From NCBI GenBank assembly GCA_963580455.1, contig OY756961.1:22611001-22675000 (forward strand): a stretch of DNA of 64,000 nucleotides, given 5' to 3'. This document shows positions 1 to 12,460 of this stretch, piece by piece (position 1 is the stretch's first letter; each line of letters begins with the position of its first letter). The notes under the pieces are model-generated. The model was not told where the DNA came from. It saw nothing but the letters and a program-made list of their open reading frames with translations, and made no database searches. Position numbers and translations under genes: made by a program. The stretch is from Euonymus europaeus (taxonomy: Eukaryota > Streptophyta > Magnoliopsida > Celastrales > Celastraceae).

Positions 1-625
1 ATAACAAACAATTATTTGATTTTGTAATAACAATACTTAATTTTAGATAATAATGAGATTTCTTATTTTTCTGGACATTCTTATTGCCAAATAATCTTAT
101 TACATCGTACTTCTAAATAAATGGATATCAAATATTATATTATAATCGAATTTTCATTACCATCGCAATACCAAACCAACCAAACATTTTGAAGAGTCAT
201 TACAAAAAAAAAACAGTATTTGCAAACAGCCAAAGAAAAGTGAGACAAGAAAACCCCAAAAAAAGAAAGTTGTTAAAGTGCTAAGGTAGCGTGTGATATT
301 AGTGAAAAATTCAATCTGCTTTTTCTTAGCAGATCCCATGTCTATATTGAATCTTGTGGAGCTTAACAATCGCTCCTCCTTTACAGAAAATCTGAGATTT
401 GGTGCACATTGCTATATACAGCAGCATAGCTACAACAATGGACAAAATGAAAGCAACTTCAGGTCTTCAGTGCCTTGCATCTCAGATAACTCGTTGGATA
501 CAGGGATGATTCGTTGTTGCTGGCAAGAAGTCAAAAAGCACTGAATCGGCAGGGTTACACCATCTGATGCAGATCAGTTCTGTCAGGAAAAGTTTACGCA
601 GAAATTCTTTTGACCCTGCGTGTGT
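1..625. other. 3' flank of the IF-2 gene, no gene seen
   Basis: AT-rich sequence downstream of the FUG1-like stop codon on the minus strand. The part nearest the stop (roughly 300-625) is less AT-rich and probably holds the 3' UTR. The rest shows no coding signal or recognisable repeat. Confidence 0.5.
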
Positions 626-3600
626 CTATAGATTTTCCAGGGCAGCTGCCATTGAAGCTGCTGCCTCTTCAAGAGTTCGCTTCTTCTCAAATGTGTTGAA
701 GGCCTCCAAGATATCTCCTTCCTCGTAATCACTGTAGCCGTCAATTGCAATACCGCATTCCAGTCCAGTATTTACCTGTCCAGAGGGGAAAAAAATGGAA
801 CAATGATCATTGTGGAAGACAATGGCAAAATGAAAAGTGTGACTATTCAACAACAGCAAAGTTCCACCGCTAGCGAAGATGTTAATTACGAGCAGATTGT
901 CGTCAGTTTATTATGAAAGCATTTGTAAAGTAATTGATATCACCCTACAATTTACTTAAATTTTCTGATGCCGAAACAGAAAATACAACAGGATGGATCT
1001 TGATTATTGCATCATATCCCGAAAGGACAAATCCAACAGGGGCTAACCAAAATCTAACTATCTTAAAAAATAAATCAATTGGAACTTCCAAGCAAAACAA
1101 GGGTAATGAAGATGTTACAAATAGTCGATAGATGCTTAAAACAATCCATAAGCATCCACGTCTAATCCATCTCAGATAGCAAAATGTACAATTCAGCTGA
1201 TATCTTTTCAAAATGGTCTGCCCATTTAATGTTTGCTCAAACCTGAAGCTGTTGGCACTTGAGATTTTATAATATCCTAAAGCAGCCACTTTTCTTCAAT
1301 GCACCACTTTACAAATTGATCCTTAAGAAATTTAAATAGCACAAAACAAAGTTCTGCCAAACACATTTAGGTTCAATGGTCCATATGTTTGGCACTTGTG
1401 ACTGGAATATGACTACAATTAAAGCCATAGAGCACAGAACAAATAGGATTTTATGATTTCCATGCATTGGCTTGCAGGGACAGTAATACTTTTACCACCA
1501 AGAATACTATCATAGAAGGCAACATTGGCCAAAAAAATCATACCTCTTTTACAGTTTCTTTAACCCTTCTCAAGGAACTAAGAATACCAACATGTACAAC
1601 TTTTCCATTTCGAATAACCCGTATGCCACAGCTTGAAACTACTCGTCCCTCTGTTACCATGCATCCGGCAATATGCCCACTACCGCTGGTGAATGTGGCA
1701 CGAACTTCTGCTGAACCAATAGTGACTTCTTCCTAAAAAATAAAAGCGAGAACTTCCAGCATTAATTCTCAAGTCATAAAAGTAATAGGCAAAAATATTC
1801 CACCCCCCCAACTCAACAAGCTTCAAATTGGGATATCCAAGCTATAAATTCAGATGAACTAGTTTGATAATCTATTAAAAAATAAGTTAGAAAACAGGCA
1901 TGGCACATTTGCACATGAACCCTAAAAAATAATTCTCTATGAATTAATGTTTGATCACATTACCATAGAGTAGCAGTAGAAACAGCAGCTCATTTGTGTT
2001 TTGGACTGTAGATACCACATGGATACTTCATATTTAATGATTGTATCCATGCCATAAAAGGAAGAAGTTTGAACAGTCGATAATTCGCACACCTATGATT
2101 TAATGAACAAGCAAATCCAACAAATAGTAATAGGAGCAGAATTATAATTTTGTAAGTGTTTAGGGCTGATTTGAAATTTAATCCAACATTAGAAACATAA
2201 ATTTTCAGCTTTGCATTATAACAGTATTCAACTTGTTCAGGTTGAACATCGCAAAAAGGATGTCCACAGTCCAGAAGAATGAAGTTAAGGCCCCAAGAAA
2301 AGAAGGTTTGTCAGCTATCACTAATACAGAAAAACAAGCATATCTAGTTTAGCAGAGAAGAAGAAAAGGATAAACTGATTCAGACGCTGGAGTTGCATTC
2401 AATCTAGTCAAATACACGAGCTAAATTTCTGAACTTGGCAGTTTCAATGTTTGGTCTACCACCTGAATACAGAATCAAACCTACACAAAGACACATAAAT
2501 ACAAGCATGGCATGCTATATATATATTTTTTATGTGTGGGTGTGAGGGTATATTTATAGGGGCATACATTCAAACATGTTCCCATATTGCAAATTGTGAT
2601 TTAGTGCTAGTGTCCGATCTGTTTCAGGAACATTAACACAGCAGACACGTACTGTCCATGGCTCCATGCAAAGCAATGTCTACTAGCTCACCCAATGAAA
2701 CAGAATGGAAATGGATAAAAAAAAATAATGTTATGTTTGAATTAACCTTCACAGGTTCCAGAAGTCCTTCCATTGCATTTCGTACATCATCAATAAGTTC
2801 ATAGATAACTCTATATATCCGAATCTCAACACCTTTGCTGTCAGCGTAGCTCTTAACAGAACCTGGTGCTCTAACATTAAATCCGAAGATAATGCCCTGG
2901 CTAGCAACAGCAAGATCAACATCACTGGTGCTTACATCCCCTGTTGCTTGTAAAAGAAACTTTAAAGCAACATTATCCTGAGGAAGCACCTGGAGGGCTT
3001 GTCTGACAGCCTCAATTGAACCCTACACATAATCAAGTATGGTATTTGCTAACCAGTAAAGTTAAATACAACCAATAATCAATCTAATGAGTTTAACCAC
3101 TAGCATAGTATGTTGTATTTGCAACAGTGTAAGACCCAGAGAGAGAAAAAAATACTGCATGGGAGAAACATGCCATTTTGTGGAAATCTGTGGAAATTTT
3201 GTCTATTGTAATAGCTAATTCAGATTAGAGAACTTTTGTCTCCTTAAATCATCTATGGAAAACCAATGGCAGATATTCTGTTCAGCATCAAGATAATGAA
3301 TGAAACGCGTATACTTTCGATTGATTTAACAAGTTTGAGCAAGATAACCTTTTTCAAGTTCCTTATGTTCACTTTTATCAACAACAAAAAAAAAGTGACT
3401 TATGTTCAGGCAAATATCACATACCTGAACATCAACCTTCATTATAATATTAAGCTGGTGCAGGTCCAGCCCAGTCAGTTTTCCTGATGCAACTGCAGAA
3501 GCTAAAGAAGAAAGAGTGACCTTTCCATCACCAGCCTTCTCTGCAATTCGCTCATTTCGCAGCGACAAAACACGCACTTCTGCTTTTTGACGCGCAATCT

Positions 3601-6600
3601 CAAGGGATGAAACAACCTCAAAGGTGTCACCAGCATGTGGAACATTATTCAGTCCAGTTACCTGTACACACATATGTAAAATATCTGTAATGGAAAATCA
3701 GAACCAAGAGATACAAGTACAACAGATAGGCCAAATTGGACAAATCAAACATAATTAAGGAGTGAACAGAAAACCATTGCAGATAATAAAAATGCTGCAG
3801 TAGCTTGTTTTATGGGTGTTGCCCAAATACAAGATAATTGAACTTTATGATTCGTGAGTGCCTTGGAAGGCAAAAGATGCAATAACTGGTGGCTTCAATT
3901 CAGTTGATTCAGATGTTATGCACGTTTCTGGTGAACATGAAATTTAAAGTCAAATCTTTCTTCCTTTATTCTAAGTAGTACCTAAGTCTTACTAGGGAAA
4001 TGTTTTGGAGCAAGTTCCCAATTAATCTTCTTTAAATGCATGGAGCAAGATATCAAGGGTAGTAATAAAAAAAAATAAGTTAAAAGATATTTTATTATAG
4101 CTGGTGCTATATCATAAGCAGTGGCAGCGGCAAAGCCATAAACCACGAACAGGTTGGGGTTGGCTACAAGAATCCATGAGAAAAATTAGTCGGTGGATGG
4201 CTTGGCAGTATATTTTGCGAGAAATATGAATATACATCATCTCCTTTTGTATTGGTCTGCAGCTACAGAGATTTGAAATGTGTTCCATATCAATTTTAGT
4301 ATGGAATTGGCATGGAATGTGTAATGCCAAAAAACATTTGGCAGAAAATGGCCAATTTAGATGTCAGGTACTGTAAAACCAAAATAAAACTACATGGAAG
4401 GTCATTCCTAATTGTGTTCTAGCAAAAATGACCACCACAACTCATGCAATGGGGGTACGGTGCCTATTATGTGCAGGGGTGTAGAGGAAAATTTCCTTCC
4501 AACAACCTAATCCAAAACAGTTTTCCCAGCAAAACAAAGAAACAAATAATAATCCACTTGCTATTGTAAAATAGATCACAGAGGCATGGAGCTACTCGGT
4601 AATAAGACCAATGAACGGGCTTATTTATCATTCAGTGTAAAATTGTTCATAACAGAGTACCCTAGTCTAAAACAGTACTGCTTTAGAGGAAAAGATGCTT
4701 GGATTGATTTAGTAACAAGATACCCATTCTAGAACAACACTGTAAAGCCACAGTAAAATACTCTTAGACGATAGCATTTTCCCTGGTTTACTTTAGCAGC
4801 TGCCTTCACAATTATAATTTTCGATATCATTTAATGGCTCTCCAACTAAAGTTTACAAAGTGTTGAACCTAAAGCGTTGAACCTCTTGTTCATGTTCAAC
4901 AATTTCAATTTAGAAACCCAACAAAACCTATTATACTATCAGTGAAAAATGATCAGAAATATATTGAACCTGATTCAACTGGAAAAATACTAATTTTATT
5001 TCTCTTCTAATTTTTAAATTCTTAAATTTATAAAAGCTATATTTCCTTCGACTAATGCAGCCCTGAAATAATATTCAAAATTTTAATTCTTCCCACAATT
5101 TTTCTTATTTCTCAATTCTTTGTATTTTCAAATTTTTAGTTAAAATGTTACATTAATGAGTAACAACAACGGCATACAGTATCCCCAGTTCAATCATGAT
5201 CTAGACTGCAGTTCTCTACTATTACAAACACGTCTTTCTTTCTCTCTTTTTTTAAAAAAATCCCCTATATTTTGGGTCCCCAGTTCAATCATGATCTAGA
5301 CTGCAGTTCTCTACTATTACAAACACGTCTTTCTTTCTCTCTTTTTTAAAAAAAATCCCCTATATTTTGGGTGATATTAAACTCAGATATACAACAAAAA
5401 ATGTCCTTTGCGGACATCTGATAAAAAAATATATAAAAAGGGGCAAAGAAAAAAGAGTATCCTTGAGGTATGTGCACATATAAAAACACCTAGGTATGAA
5501 GAAAAAGAGAGAACAGCAGAAAATCTGAATATTTTTTGCACAAGAAAATAACGAAATGCAAAAATAAATCTAGTGCTGGTTCCTGGTCATGGTTTTTTCT
5601 CCATACCTATATAAAAAAAGGAAGCACAGTTCAAAGAATTGCATACTTGTGCTTTCTGAGATATTCCCAATGTCTCATCAATTTTGGCCCTAAGTAACCT
5701 AAATAATTCAAACCAAAGCTAAGTTGGAAATGGATTCCAAAACAGCAACGGTCAACTGACTGGAACATCAGTCAACAATTACATTATCGTAGACCATACA
5801 TCAATAAGAATGAGAAAGAAAAAAAAAAGGTGGCGGGTTATTGGTTGATGGTATTTTCAAGTACATGCACAAAAAACCATCAAGAATATTAATAAATGAT
5901 CCCACAAACCTATTACCAATATGATCGAAGCTCTACCACTGTCCAAACGATAACGAAACTTCTTGGATTTGTTTTAGAACAATCATCATCGAGAAAAAGG
6001 TTTTCCAGAAACAAACCATTGCTAAAAATTAAGTGAAAAAACAACATTATACACATGAACAAAAAAAAAAGGGAAAAATGAGATGACCTACAAACCTGCA
6101 CAGGAATTGAAGGTCCAGCTTCATCAACACGATTTCCACCATCATCAAATAAAGCTCGCACCTGATCATGCATATGAAGAAAGGTTTCAAGGCTGTTGAG
6201 TACCTCAAACTAACCCATTTAGGTCAACTTGCAATTGTATCCAATAGAAGACTTTTCACGATCTAAATACCAACCTTTCCGAAGGCTCCTCCACAAACAA
6301 CGATGTCCCCTTTTCTAAGAGTGCCATTCTGGATAATAAATGTAGCTACTGGCCCTTTCGATTTTTCAAGTCCTGCTTCAATGACTGTGCCCTTTGCATT
6401 TTTGTGAGGGTTAGCCTTCAACTCTTGCAACTGATACAATTATGTGTGGTCAGAATATGCTGCAAATACCAAATACATACTAGCCATATGCCGCATCTTA
6501 GTAAGTTAGATCCTGTAATTTCAGAATCTTATTTGTTTCTTAGGCATATTTCCAGAAATTCCAATAGGAGCATGAGAAACAGTCGCAACAACAGCAAAGA

Positions 6601-9600
6601 AAAACTTTGGAAATGATATTTTTGGAGCTTGGTAACCTTTTACTTAATAGTTGATCTAGCTTTATTTTGTGTGTCAACAATTTTTCAATCAAGACATCTT
6701 AGTACTTTTTCTTATTCCTTCAATACCACAGAAACCCCACTACCAATTTCCCCAAGCACCAAAAGGATCAGCCTACTAACCCCCACATATGAGGGCTAGT
6801 CTAACCCAATTACCATTTAACTTCAATATGCAGCACAATTTAGTCCAACCTTTGGCCATTTGCAATTCTCTCACAAAACTATAAAACCCCTCAATAACCT
6901 ACTAGATTTCCAGCAAAATTTACCCATTCAACAACCTTTCAATCTGTTTTTACTCAACGTTATCAAAGTTTGCGTAAATAATTTGTGGTTGACTAATAAA
7001 TCCACAAGAAAAATCAATTTGAATCCTCTGATTCTCTTTTTCCATTCATTCCTATGTAATGCTGAAGTTTATACTCTTCGATAATGCCATAGATCTAGCA
7101 TCCTTCTTTGGTACTTCTATCCAATGCTACTTTTTGGTCTCCTTTTTTCAATATCTCCAACATAAATTTTCTCTAGTCCTTCACATTGCACTCCACTACA
7201 ACATCCTCAAACTATAATCCGTTTCTATCATCCTAGTTCTAATAGTCTCATTCTCCTATCATATCCTCCCTTGAGTTGCCATACAGCCAATGTAACATTC
7301 TCATGCCCAGCCCTAAACCCTCAATCCTGTTTTTATTGCTGCCAAGAATTGAAGCAAATCTATCTCCCAAAGATCGGATCCTCTGGCCTTGAAACACAAA
7401 TCTTAGATCTTGAATCTTGCTTCAATCCAAATTAAATCCTCTAAAAGTACAAAATTCTAAACTAAGAAGTCCCTGATCCTCAAACTTAAACCTTTATAAA
7501 AGCTTTGTAGATCAATTTTCTCAGATCGTGTCTGAACAACTTCCAGTGCCATTAATTGTTACATAAGACTTCGTTGTTATGAAAACAAAAGACTATTTAT
7601 TTTCGTTATGAATATTATTAACTATTGTCCAACAAAAAACGTAACTAAACAAACACAACTTCTAATCTCCAAGAGATCAGGATATTGACTCTTCTAACTG
7701 TGGACAGTGAGGACATCAACCAGAGAGGCATTGCTAGCGAGCTTCTTCTTCTTAATTTTTTTTGGGAGCAGGGGAGAAGAGAAAACTCATATGTGCATCA
7801 AGTAAAATTTGAGCCAGAGAGAGAGAGAAAAATAGAGATTGCTAATTATAAATTAAAATTAGCTCACCTCAGCAACAAGCAGAATGGTTTCCAGCAAATT
7901 ATCTATGTTCTCACCCTTGAGAGCACTAATCTGCAACAAGAAATCAAGAATATAGCTGTATAAGCGCCAATATAGGGTATAAAGCACCCAAGATAGTAAG
8001 GAGATGTCGCAAAAGATACAACCGGAACCATTGGGATGTCACCCCCCCAATCCTCAGGCATCAGACCGATCGAAGAGAGCTCTTGCATGACCCGCTCCGG
8101 GTTAGCTCCATCTTTATCTATCTGGTTGAATAATCGATAATCAGCAAACATAAAAGCCAATAGTGAGCAAACATAAGCATTGCCAAACATACCTATTATT
8201 TTGACTGACTTTTTATAAATTGAATAACAAAAAAATCATGATAAGGATCACATACCTTGTTAATAGCAATTACAATAGGTACCCCAGCTGCTTTGGCATG
8301 AGCAACGGACTCATTCGTTTGAGGACGGATCCCATCATCAGCAGCCACTACAATGACAGTAATATCTGTCACCCTTGCTCCACGTGCTCTCATTGCCCCA
8401 AATGCCTACAGGAGTGGATATGACAGATATGACTAGAAGAAACGAAAAAGAGAGCATGTTATAGCTTACAACCGAATTGTAACGAATACAACCATATAAG
8501 TTGAAAAGTCGTGCCTCTCCATTAAAGTTTAAAAGATATGACAAACACTTGTTGATTTGGCAAAGAAAGCTAAAAACTGTAACCCATGCCATAGAGTGTT
8601 TACCTCATGTCCAGGGGTATCAAGGAAAACACATGGTTTCAGTTTTCCATCAACAGGAACAAGCATCTTATATGCCCCAATTCCTTGTGTAATCCCACCA
8701 GCTTCTGCGGCAGCCACCTGCAGTCAAACTTCCATTTTTAAGTACTTCAATAGCAAGCACTAATTGCATATTGTTTTGCTCATTAACTAAAAAAATATCA
8801 GAGTACATGTTTATTCACAACATTTGATAAAGTTATTGATGCAATGCCACTGGTAATGAGAAGTAATAACTTACCAAAAGGGGAGAGGGGTGGGGGAATC
8901 AGATAAAAATGAAATTAAAAAAAGGCATGAGATGATGGATAAGGTTCAAACTACCTTGCTCTTCCGGATATAATCCAAAAGGGTTGTCTGCATAGTGTCA
9001 TCACAAAATACATGTTAGAAAATCTTGCTACCAGAAATTATTTTCAACATCACTAGTAAACAGGAGATGAACTGATCACAATAAACGTAAACGGCAAGTA
9101 AATTATAGATTATTGATATCTACCTTTCCATGATCTACGTGACCCATTATAGTAATGACAGGAGGCCTGTCTTCTAAGTTTTCCAAATCCTCTTCATCAA
9201 TAATGTCGTTCTTTTTAGCCATTTCTTCCACTTGAACTGGGTCCGCGTCTAACACCTCCACTCCATGTTCTTTACAGATCATTTTTACCATGTCCTTATC
9301 AAGAGTTTGCACCCCATCAGGCTTAATCCCCTTTGCATACAGATACCCAAGGATTTCACCTTCACTGATGGTTAAGCTATAGGCCAAGTCCTCAATTAAC
9401 ATACCTTTTTCCCCAACCTCTAAGATATCTACTTTAACAGGAGCAGCCTCTTTTGCAGCCTGAATTCGAGCTGCCTTCCTACTAGCTTTAGTCCATTTCC
9501 TCCCTTTCCTAGCAGCCACTGCACCGGGTATAGGGACATTTAGCTCTGATGACACCTCATCATGTATGTCAACATCATCATCAGCAGCAGCCATGCGCCT

Positions 9601-10641
9601 CCTAGCTGCACCATCAGAAATATTCTTCTTGCGATAATCATCCTTGAATTTTCCCTTTGCTGGTTTAGGAGGAGCTAAGACTGCAGCAGCAATTAGAGGA
9701 TCAACCACGGCTTTTTTAGTCCTAAATTTATCAACCAATATTGGCTTCCTCTCTTTGTTTTTCACACCATCATCTAAATCGCCATTTACTTGAGGCCTTG
9801 AAGCTGCCCCCACATCCTTCAGAATAGCAGGTTTCTTCAACACAGGTGGAGGAGCTATTGAAGGTCTGGCTTGCAATGTAGGTTGAGGCCTTGCAGGTGT
9901 TGGGGCACGATGGGCAGGTCTTGATGGAACACTGGGTCTAAACTGTACCTTACCTCCTCCCACCATTTTGGGCTCCTCTTTCACAACATTCCTATTATCC
10001 TTAGGTGACTCTCCGACAATCTTTTCAACTTGTGCAACCGAATCCCCTTTGCGCCATACACTCTTTGAAGCTTTAGCGTTACGAGTCCCGATTGAATCCA
10101 CAGCTTTACCAACTCTATTTGAATTAGACTTCCCAAATTGATTTACATTTCCACCAGTCGGCTTTCGGGTGCTGCTATTGCTACTACCACTACTACTAGT
10201 ACCCAATCCACTACTCGAAGCTTCAAGCCTCTCGGCCTTCTCTAAAACCTCACCAAGCGACTCAATCACTTTACTTCTCTCTGTCTCCTCCTCTTCCTCC
10301 TCCTCATCATCACCAGATTTCCACCTCACAGAGCTGACAGCCAAAAGGGGTTCGCCCTCGGATTTCAAGACAGGCTTCGGTGCAGGCCTAAGTGCAATCT
10401 CACTATCACTGTCTTTACTACCAGTATACTTGCTATCACCTTGCTCCGCAACAAAATCAGCTGTGGTAATCGAGTATTTACAGACACATTTACTGATAAC
10501 CTTAACCCTCCGATTCAACAATGGAACTCTCCTAACCAGTATGTACGACGACTTTCTCTCAGAACAGCTCGTGACTGTAACACCCGCATTTCCCAAACTA
10601 ACCAGGGAAGCCAGTGTAGCCATGGTTCCCACCAGAACCAT
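626..10641 (-). CDS. FUG1: chloroplast translation initiation factor IF-2 (FUG1-like)
   Basis: Nuclear-encoded bacterial-type IF-2, the GTPase that places initiator tRNA on the plastid ribosome. Twelve coding exons join in frame (10641-9124, 8987-8955, 8717-8604, 8405-8256, 8121-8023, 7930-7868, 6430-6275, 6161-6096, 3661-3425, 3022-2747, 1732-1544, 775-626), all with GT-AG introns, giving about 1016 residues, close to the Arabidopsis length. The N-terminus is Ser/Thr/Arg-rich like a transit peptide. A long charged, Pro-rich linker follows, then an IF2_N-type region (about 430-480). The G domain has GHVDHGK-T (split by an intron after K), DTPGHE, NK-ID and SALKGEN. Domains II, III ([15 protein letters not shown]) and IV follow. 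I chose the ATG at 10641 because, as I recall, the Leu-Val-Gly-Thr-Met start is conserved in relatives. The next ATG is at 10623. Intron 8 is 2.4 kb and holds a tandem duplication; intron 6 holds LINE debris. Confidence 0.95.
5183..5372. repeat. 95-bp tandem duplication in IF-2 intron 8
   Basis: Two head-to-tail copies (5183-5277 and 5278-5372) differ only around the T/A homopolymer runs. The near-identity within an intron indicates a recent duplication. It carries no splice site or coding sequence. Confidence 0.9.
7130..7310 (-). mobile_element. LINE reverse-transcriptase 3' remnant in IF-2 intron 6
   Basis: Minus-strand translation from 7304 reads [18 protein letters not shown] and then a stop. 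This matches the signature found after the RT domain of a common plant LINE type (MRMLRWMCG-TR-D-IRNE, from memory). Downstream frames are broken by several stops. It lies in the same orientation as the host gene and is probably spliced out. The exact limits are not visible. Confidence 0.6.
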
Positions 10642-10799
10642 CCACACACACACACAAAACACCCACAAATAACGAGTATCAAAAGTAGAAAAAGTGCAGA
10701 AAGACTTTGAATTCAATTTTGATACACAACAATCAATTCCCCCAGTCTTCCTGCTACGACACTCATTTTGAGTATAATCGAAGACAAAACTCTACTTAC

Positions 10800-10980
10800 C
10801 TCCTCCACCTCTGCAATTGGTGTACATTTATGGATTATGGCTAGTGAGAGAAAGAGAAAAGAGAGACAGCGAAGAGAGGGAGAGAATTGAATTGGTGTAC
10901 AGTTATGGATTGTGGATGGTAAGAGAGAGAAAATTGTATTGGTGGTGACGAACAAAGCTGAAAGTGTGGCCATTTCTCTG
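10800..10980 (-). other. probable 5' UTR exon of the IF-2 gene
   Basis: Purine/pyrimidine-rich sequence with a strong donor (GAG|GTAAGT, donor G at 10799) about 150 bp before the start codon. A short reading frame beginning with ATG at 10973 crosses the donor and is not similar to IF-2, so it is at best an upstream ORF. I could not place the matching acceptor with confidence. Confidence 0.45.
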
Positions 10981-11079
10981 CCCTTTGAAATTTTGTCTTG
11001 GGATAAGGTGGGGGTTATTAGTAAATGAACAATTTGCCATCAACAAAACTCTTTTAGTTTCCCATCATTAAACACTTGA

Positions 11080-11109
11080 GGCCCAAGCCCAATTATCATG
11101 TTAGGCCCA
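11080..11109 (-). promoter_or_regulatory. cluster of three site II elements upstream of IF-2
   Basis: On the IF-2 sense strand, TGGGCC, TGGGCT and TGGGCC lie at 11109-11104, 11091-11086 and 11085-11080. Such TGGGCY elements bind TCP-type factors and are enriched in plant translation and growth genes. The distance (about 100 bp before the presumed 5' exon) fits a core promoter. No clear TATA box is seen. Confidence 0.55.
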
Positions 11110-11690
11110 ATTATTAATGACTCAAAAAAACATTTAATTAGGCTAGTTCCACTCCACATTTTTCTAAGTTTACCAATTTTCTAAAAAACCTCCACAAAAA
11201 ACATAGCAATTATGAGTACACCCTAATTCTTATATTTCCTAACTTTTGCAAACTACACCCCAAGCTCAAACCCATCAACTACTCACCATCAAAGATAAAA
11301 ACATTTCTTGCATCTTGATTCGTGTTCTCTGTGTTTTTTGCATCTCAAAGGGTTTTTCCATTGTGATGAGGTCTAAGGTGCTAGAAAGTCGACTTTCGTG
11401 GATGGAATTGTTGGGCGAATTGCGAGTGCGAGTATCAAGACAACATGTTCTTCCCACCACATCTCTTTCAGACATTTCATCATACATAAAACCATCAACA
11501 AACTTTTCCACTTATTCCGCGTCATTATCTTCCTCTAAATACTCGTACTCAAAACCATTCTACAAAAAGTATTATTCGCCAGGTTCATTAATGCAAATCT
11601 AGTATTATTCTTTAGCTTAATCAACAAGCTCCTTCACCCCACGATGAAGATAATGGCTCCTTAAACACACCCCCTGAGGAATTACTAAGG
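11110..11690. other. spacer, no recognised gene
   Basis: AT-rich spacer. A plus-strand frame of 118 codons (11246-11602) is Ser/Tyr/Lys-rich and unlike any family I know. Its position just before the ERF fragment means it could be decayed upstream sequence of that gene, but nothing shows this directly. Confidence 0.4.
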
Positions 11691-11691
11691 G

Positions 11692-11841
11692 GTCCGACAG
11701 AGACCATGGCTCAAAATTGAGGATCCTAGCAAGAGAGGCACTCGATTGTGGTTGGGGACCTTCGACACAGTCATTGAAGCTGTCAACGCCTACTACCAAG
11801 TAGTGTTCAAACTACCAGGCTCAAAAGCAATCCTCAATGTA
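11692..11841 (+). pseudogene. AP2/ERF transcription factor domain fragment
   Basis: Fifty codons without a stop encode most of an AP2/ERF DNA-binding domain. GVRQRPW, then [26 protein letters not shown] and GSKAILNV follow the family order. The stretch normally following RPW (GKFAAEIRDP) is shortened and altered, and the Arg before GVR is replaced by a stop codon. No start codon or flanking ERF sequence is clear. The binding face is therefore incomplete, and this is a relic of an ERF gene (possibly group IX) rather than a working factor. Confidence 0.75.
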
Positions 11842-12186
11842 ATGTCGACCAGAAGTGGAGAAGAGAAGTTGATAGTGAGGTGGATTGGGAGATAAGCAAA
11901 GGCAATCAAGGTTGATGAATCGATGTCGTCATTGATGCAGTTTAGTTTGTGGGCTGCTAACTGCGACATGTTTAACTTGGCTTCACTGTCGTCTTTTTCT
12001 CCACGCCTACCTTCAGTTGACACAACTAATGCTTTCAATGCAAGTTGTGAAAACTATAGCAATCATAGAATTTGAAAATTTATAGATTCACGGTTCAATA
12101 AATTGTTATTAGTTCTGTGGTGCAAGACGCAGATGGATTGCACAGAGAAGAATATGGAATAGAGGAGAAAGGAGGAGGAGGGTGAG

Positions 12187-12460
12187 TTAAAGTGGTAGAG
12201 ACACAGAGAGTGTTTAAAGATTGAAATTTTTGGATATCTAGAGTCTGTTTGGATCAGAGTATGTTCCATAGATTATAAGCTATCACAAAGCGTAAAAGCT
12301 GAGAGTGTTTGAGAGTATGGGTGACAAAGTATACGCTAGCGTATACTCTCATCCAAACAGGGGCCTAATTGAGTCAACTTGAAAAAATTTAAAGTGGTAG
12401 AGACACAGAGAACGTTTAAAGATGAAATTTCTTGAATATTTAATAGAGTCAATTGGAAAA
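12187..12460. repeat. tandem duplication, first copy split by a small MITE
   Basis: AAAGTGGTAGAGACACAGAG begins near 12189 and recurs near 12390. Each copy continues with TTTAAAGAT, GAAATTT and a TAGA/GAGTCAA boundary. Copy 1 is interrupted between about 12243 and 12365 by an inverted-repeat element, whereas copy 2 reads straight through. Copy 2 therefore preserves the empty insertion site. Confidence 0.7.
12243..12365. mobile_element. about 120-bp MITE with terminal inverted repeats
   Basis: The ends TCTGTTTGGATCAGAGTATG and, inverted, CCTGTTTGGATGAGAGTATA match over about 20 bases with a few mismatches. The centre carries a palindrome (GTATACGCTAGCGTATAC at 12329-12346). Flanks ATCTAGAG and TAATTGAG are only loosely alike, so an 8-bp target duplication (hAT-like) is possible but not proved. 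Confidence 0.6.

Noticed and set aside
10169..10672. 167-codon plus-strand frame with long Leu and Ser runs
   Set aside because: Antisense of IF-2 exon 1; the runs are the complement of its Ser- and Glu-rich stretches.
10713..10973. 86-codon minus-strand frame starting MATLSAL upstream of IF-2
   Set aside because: It crosses a strong splice donor at 10799 and is not similar to IF-2; more likely 5' UTR and leader intron.
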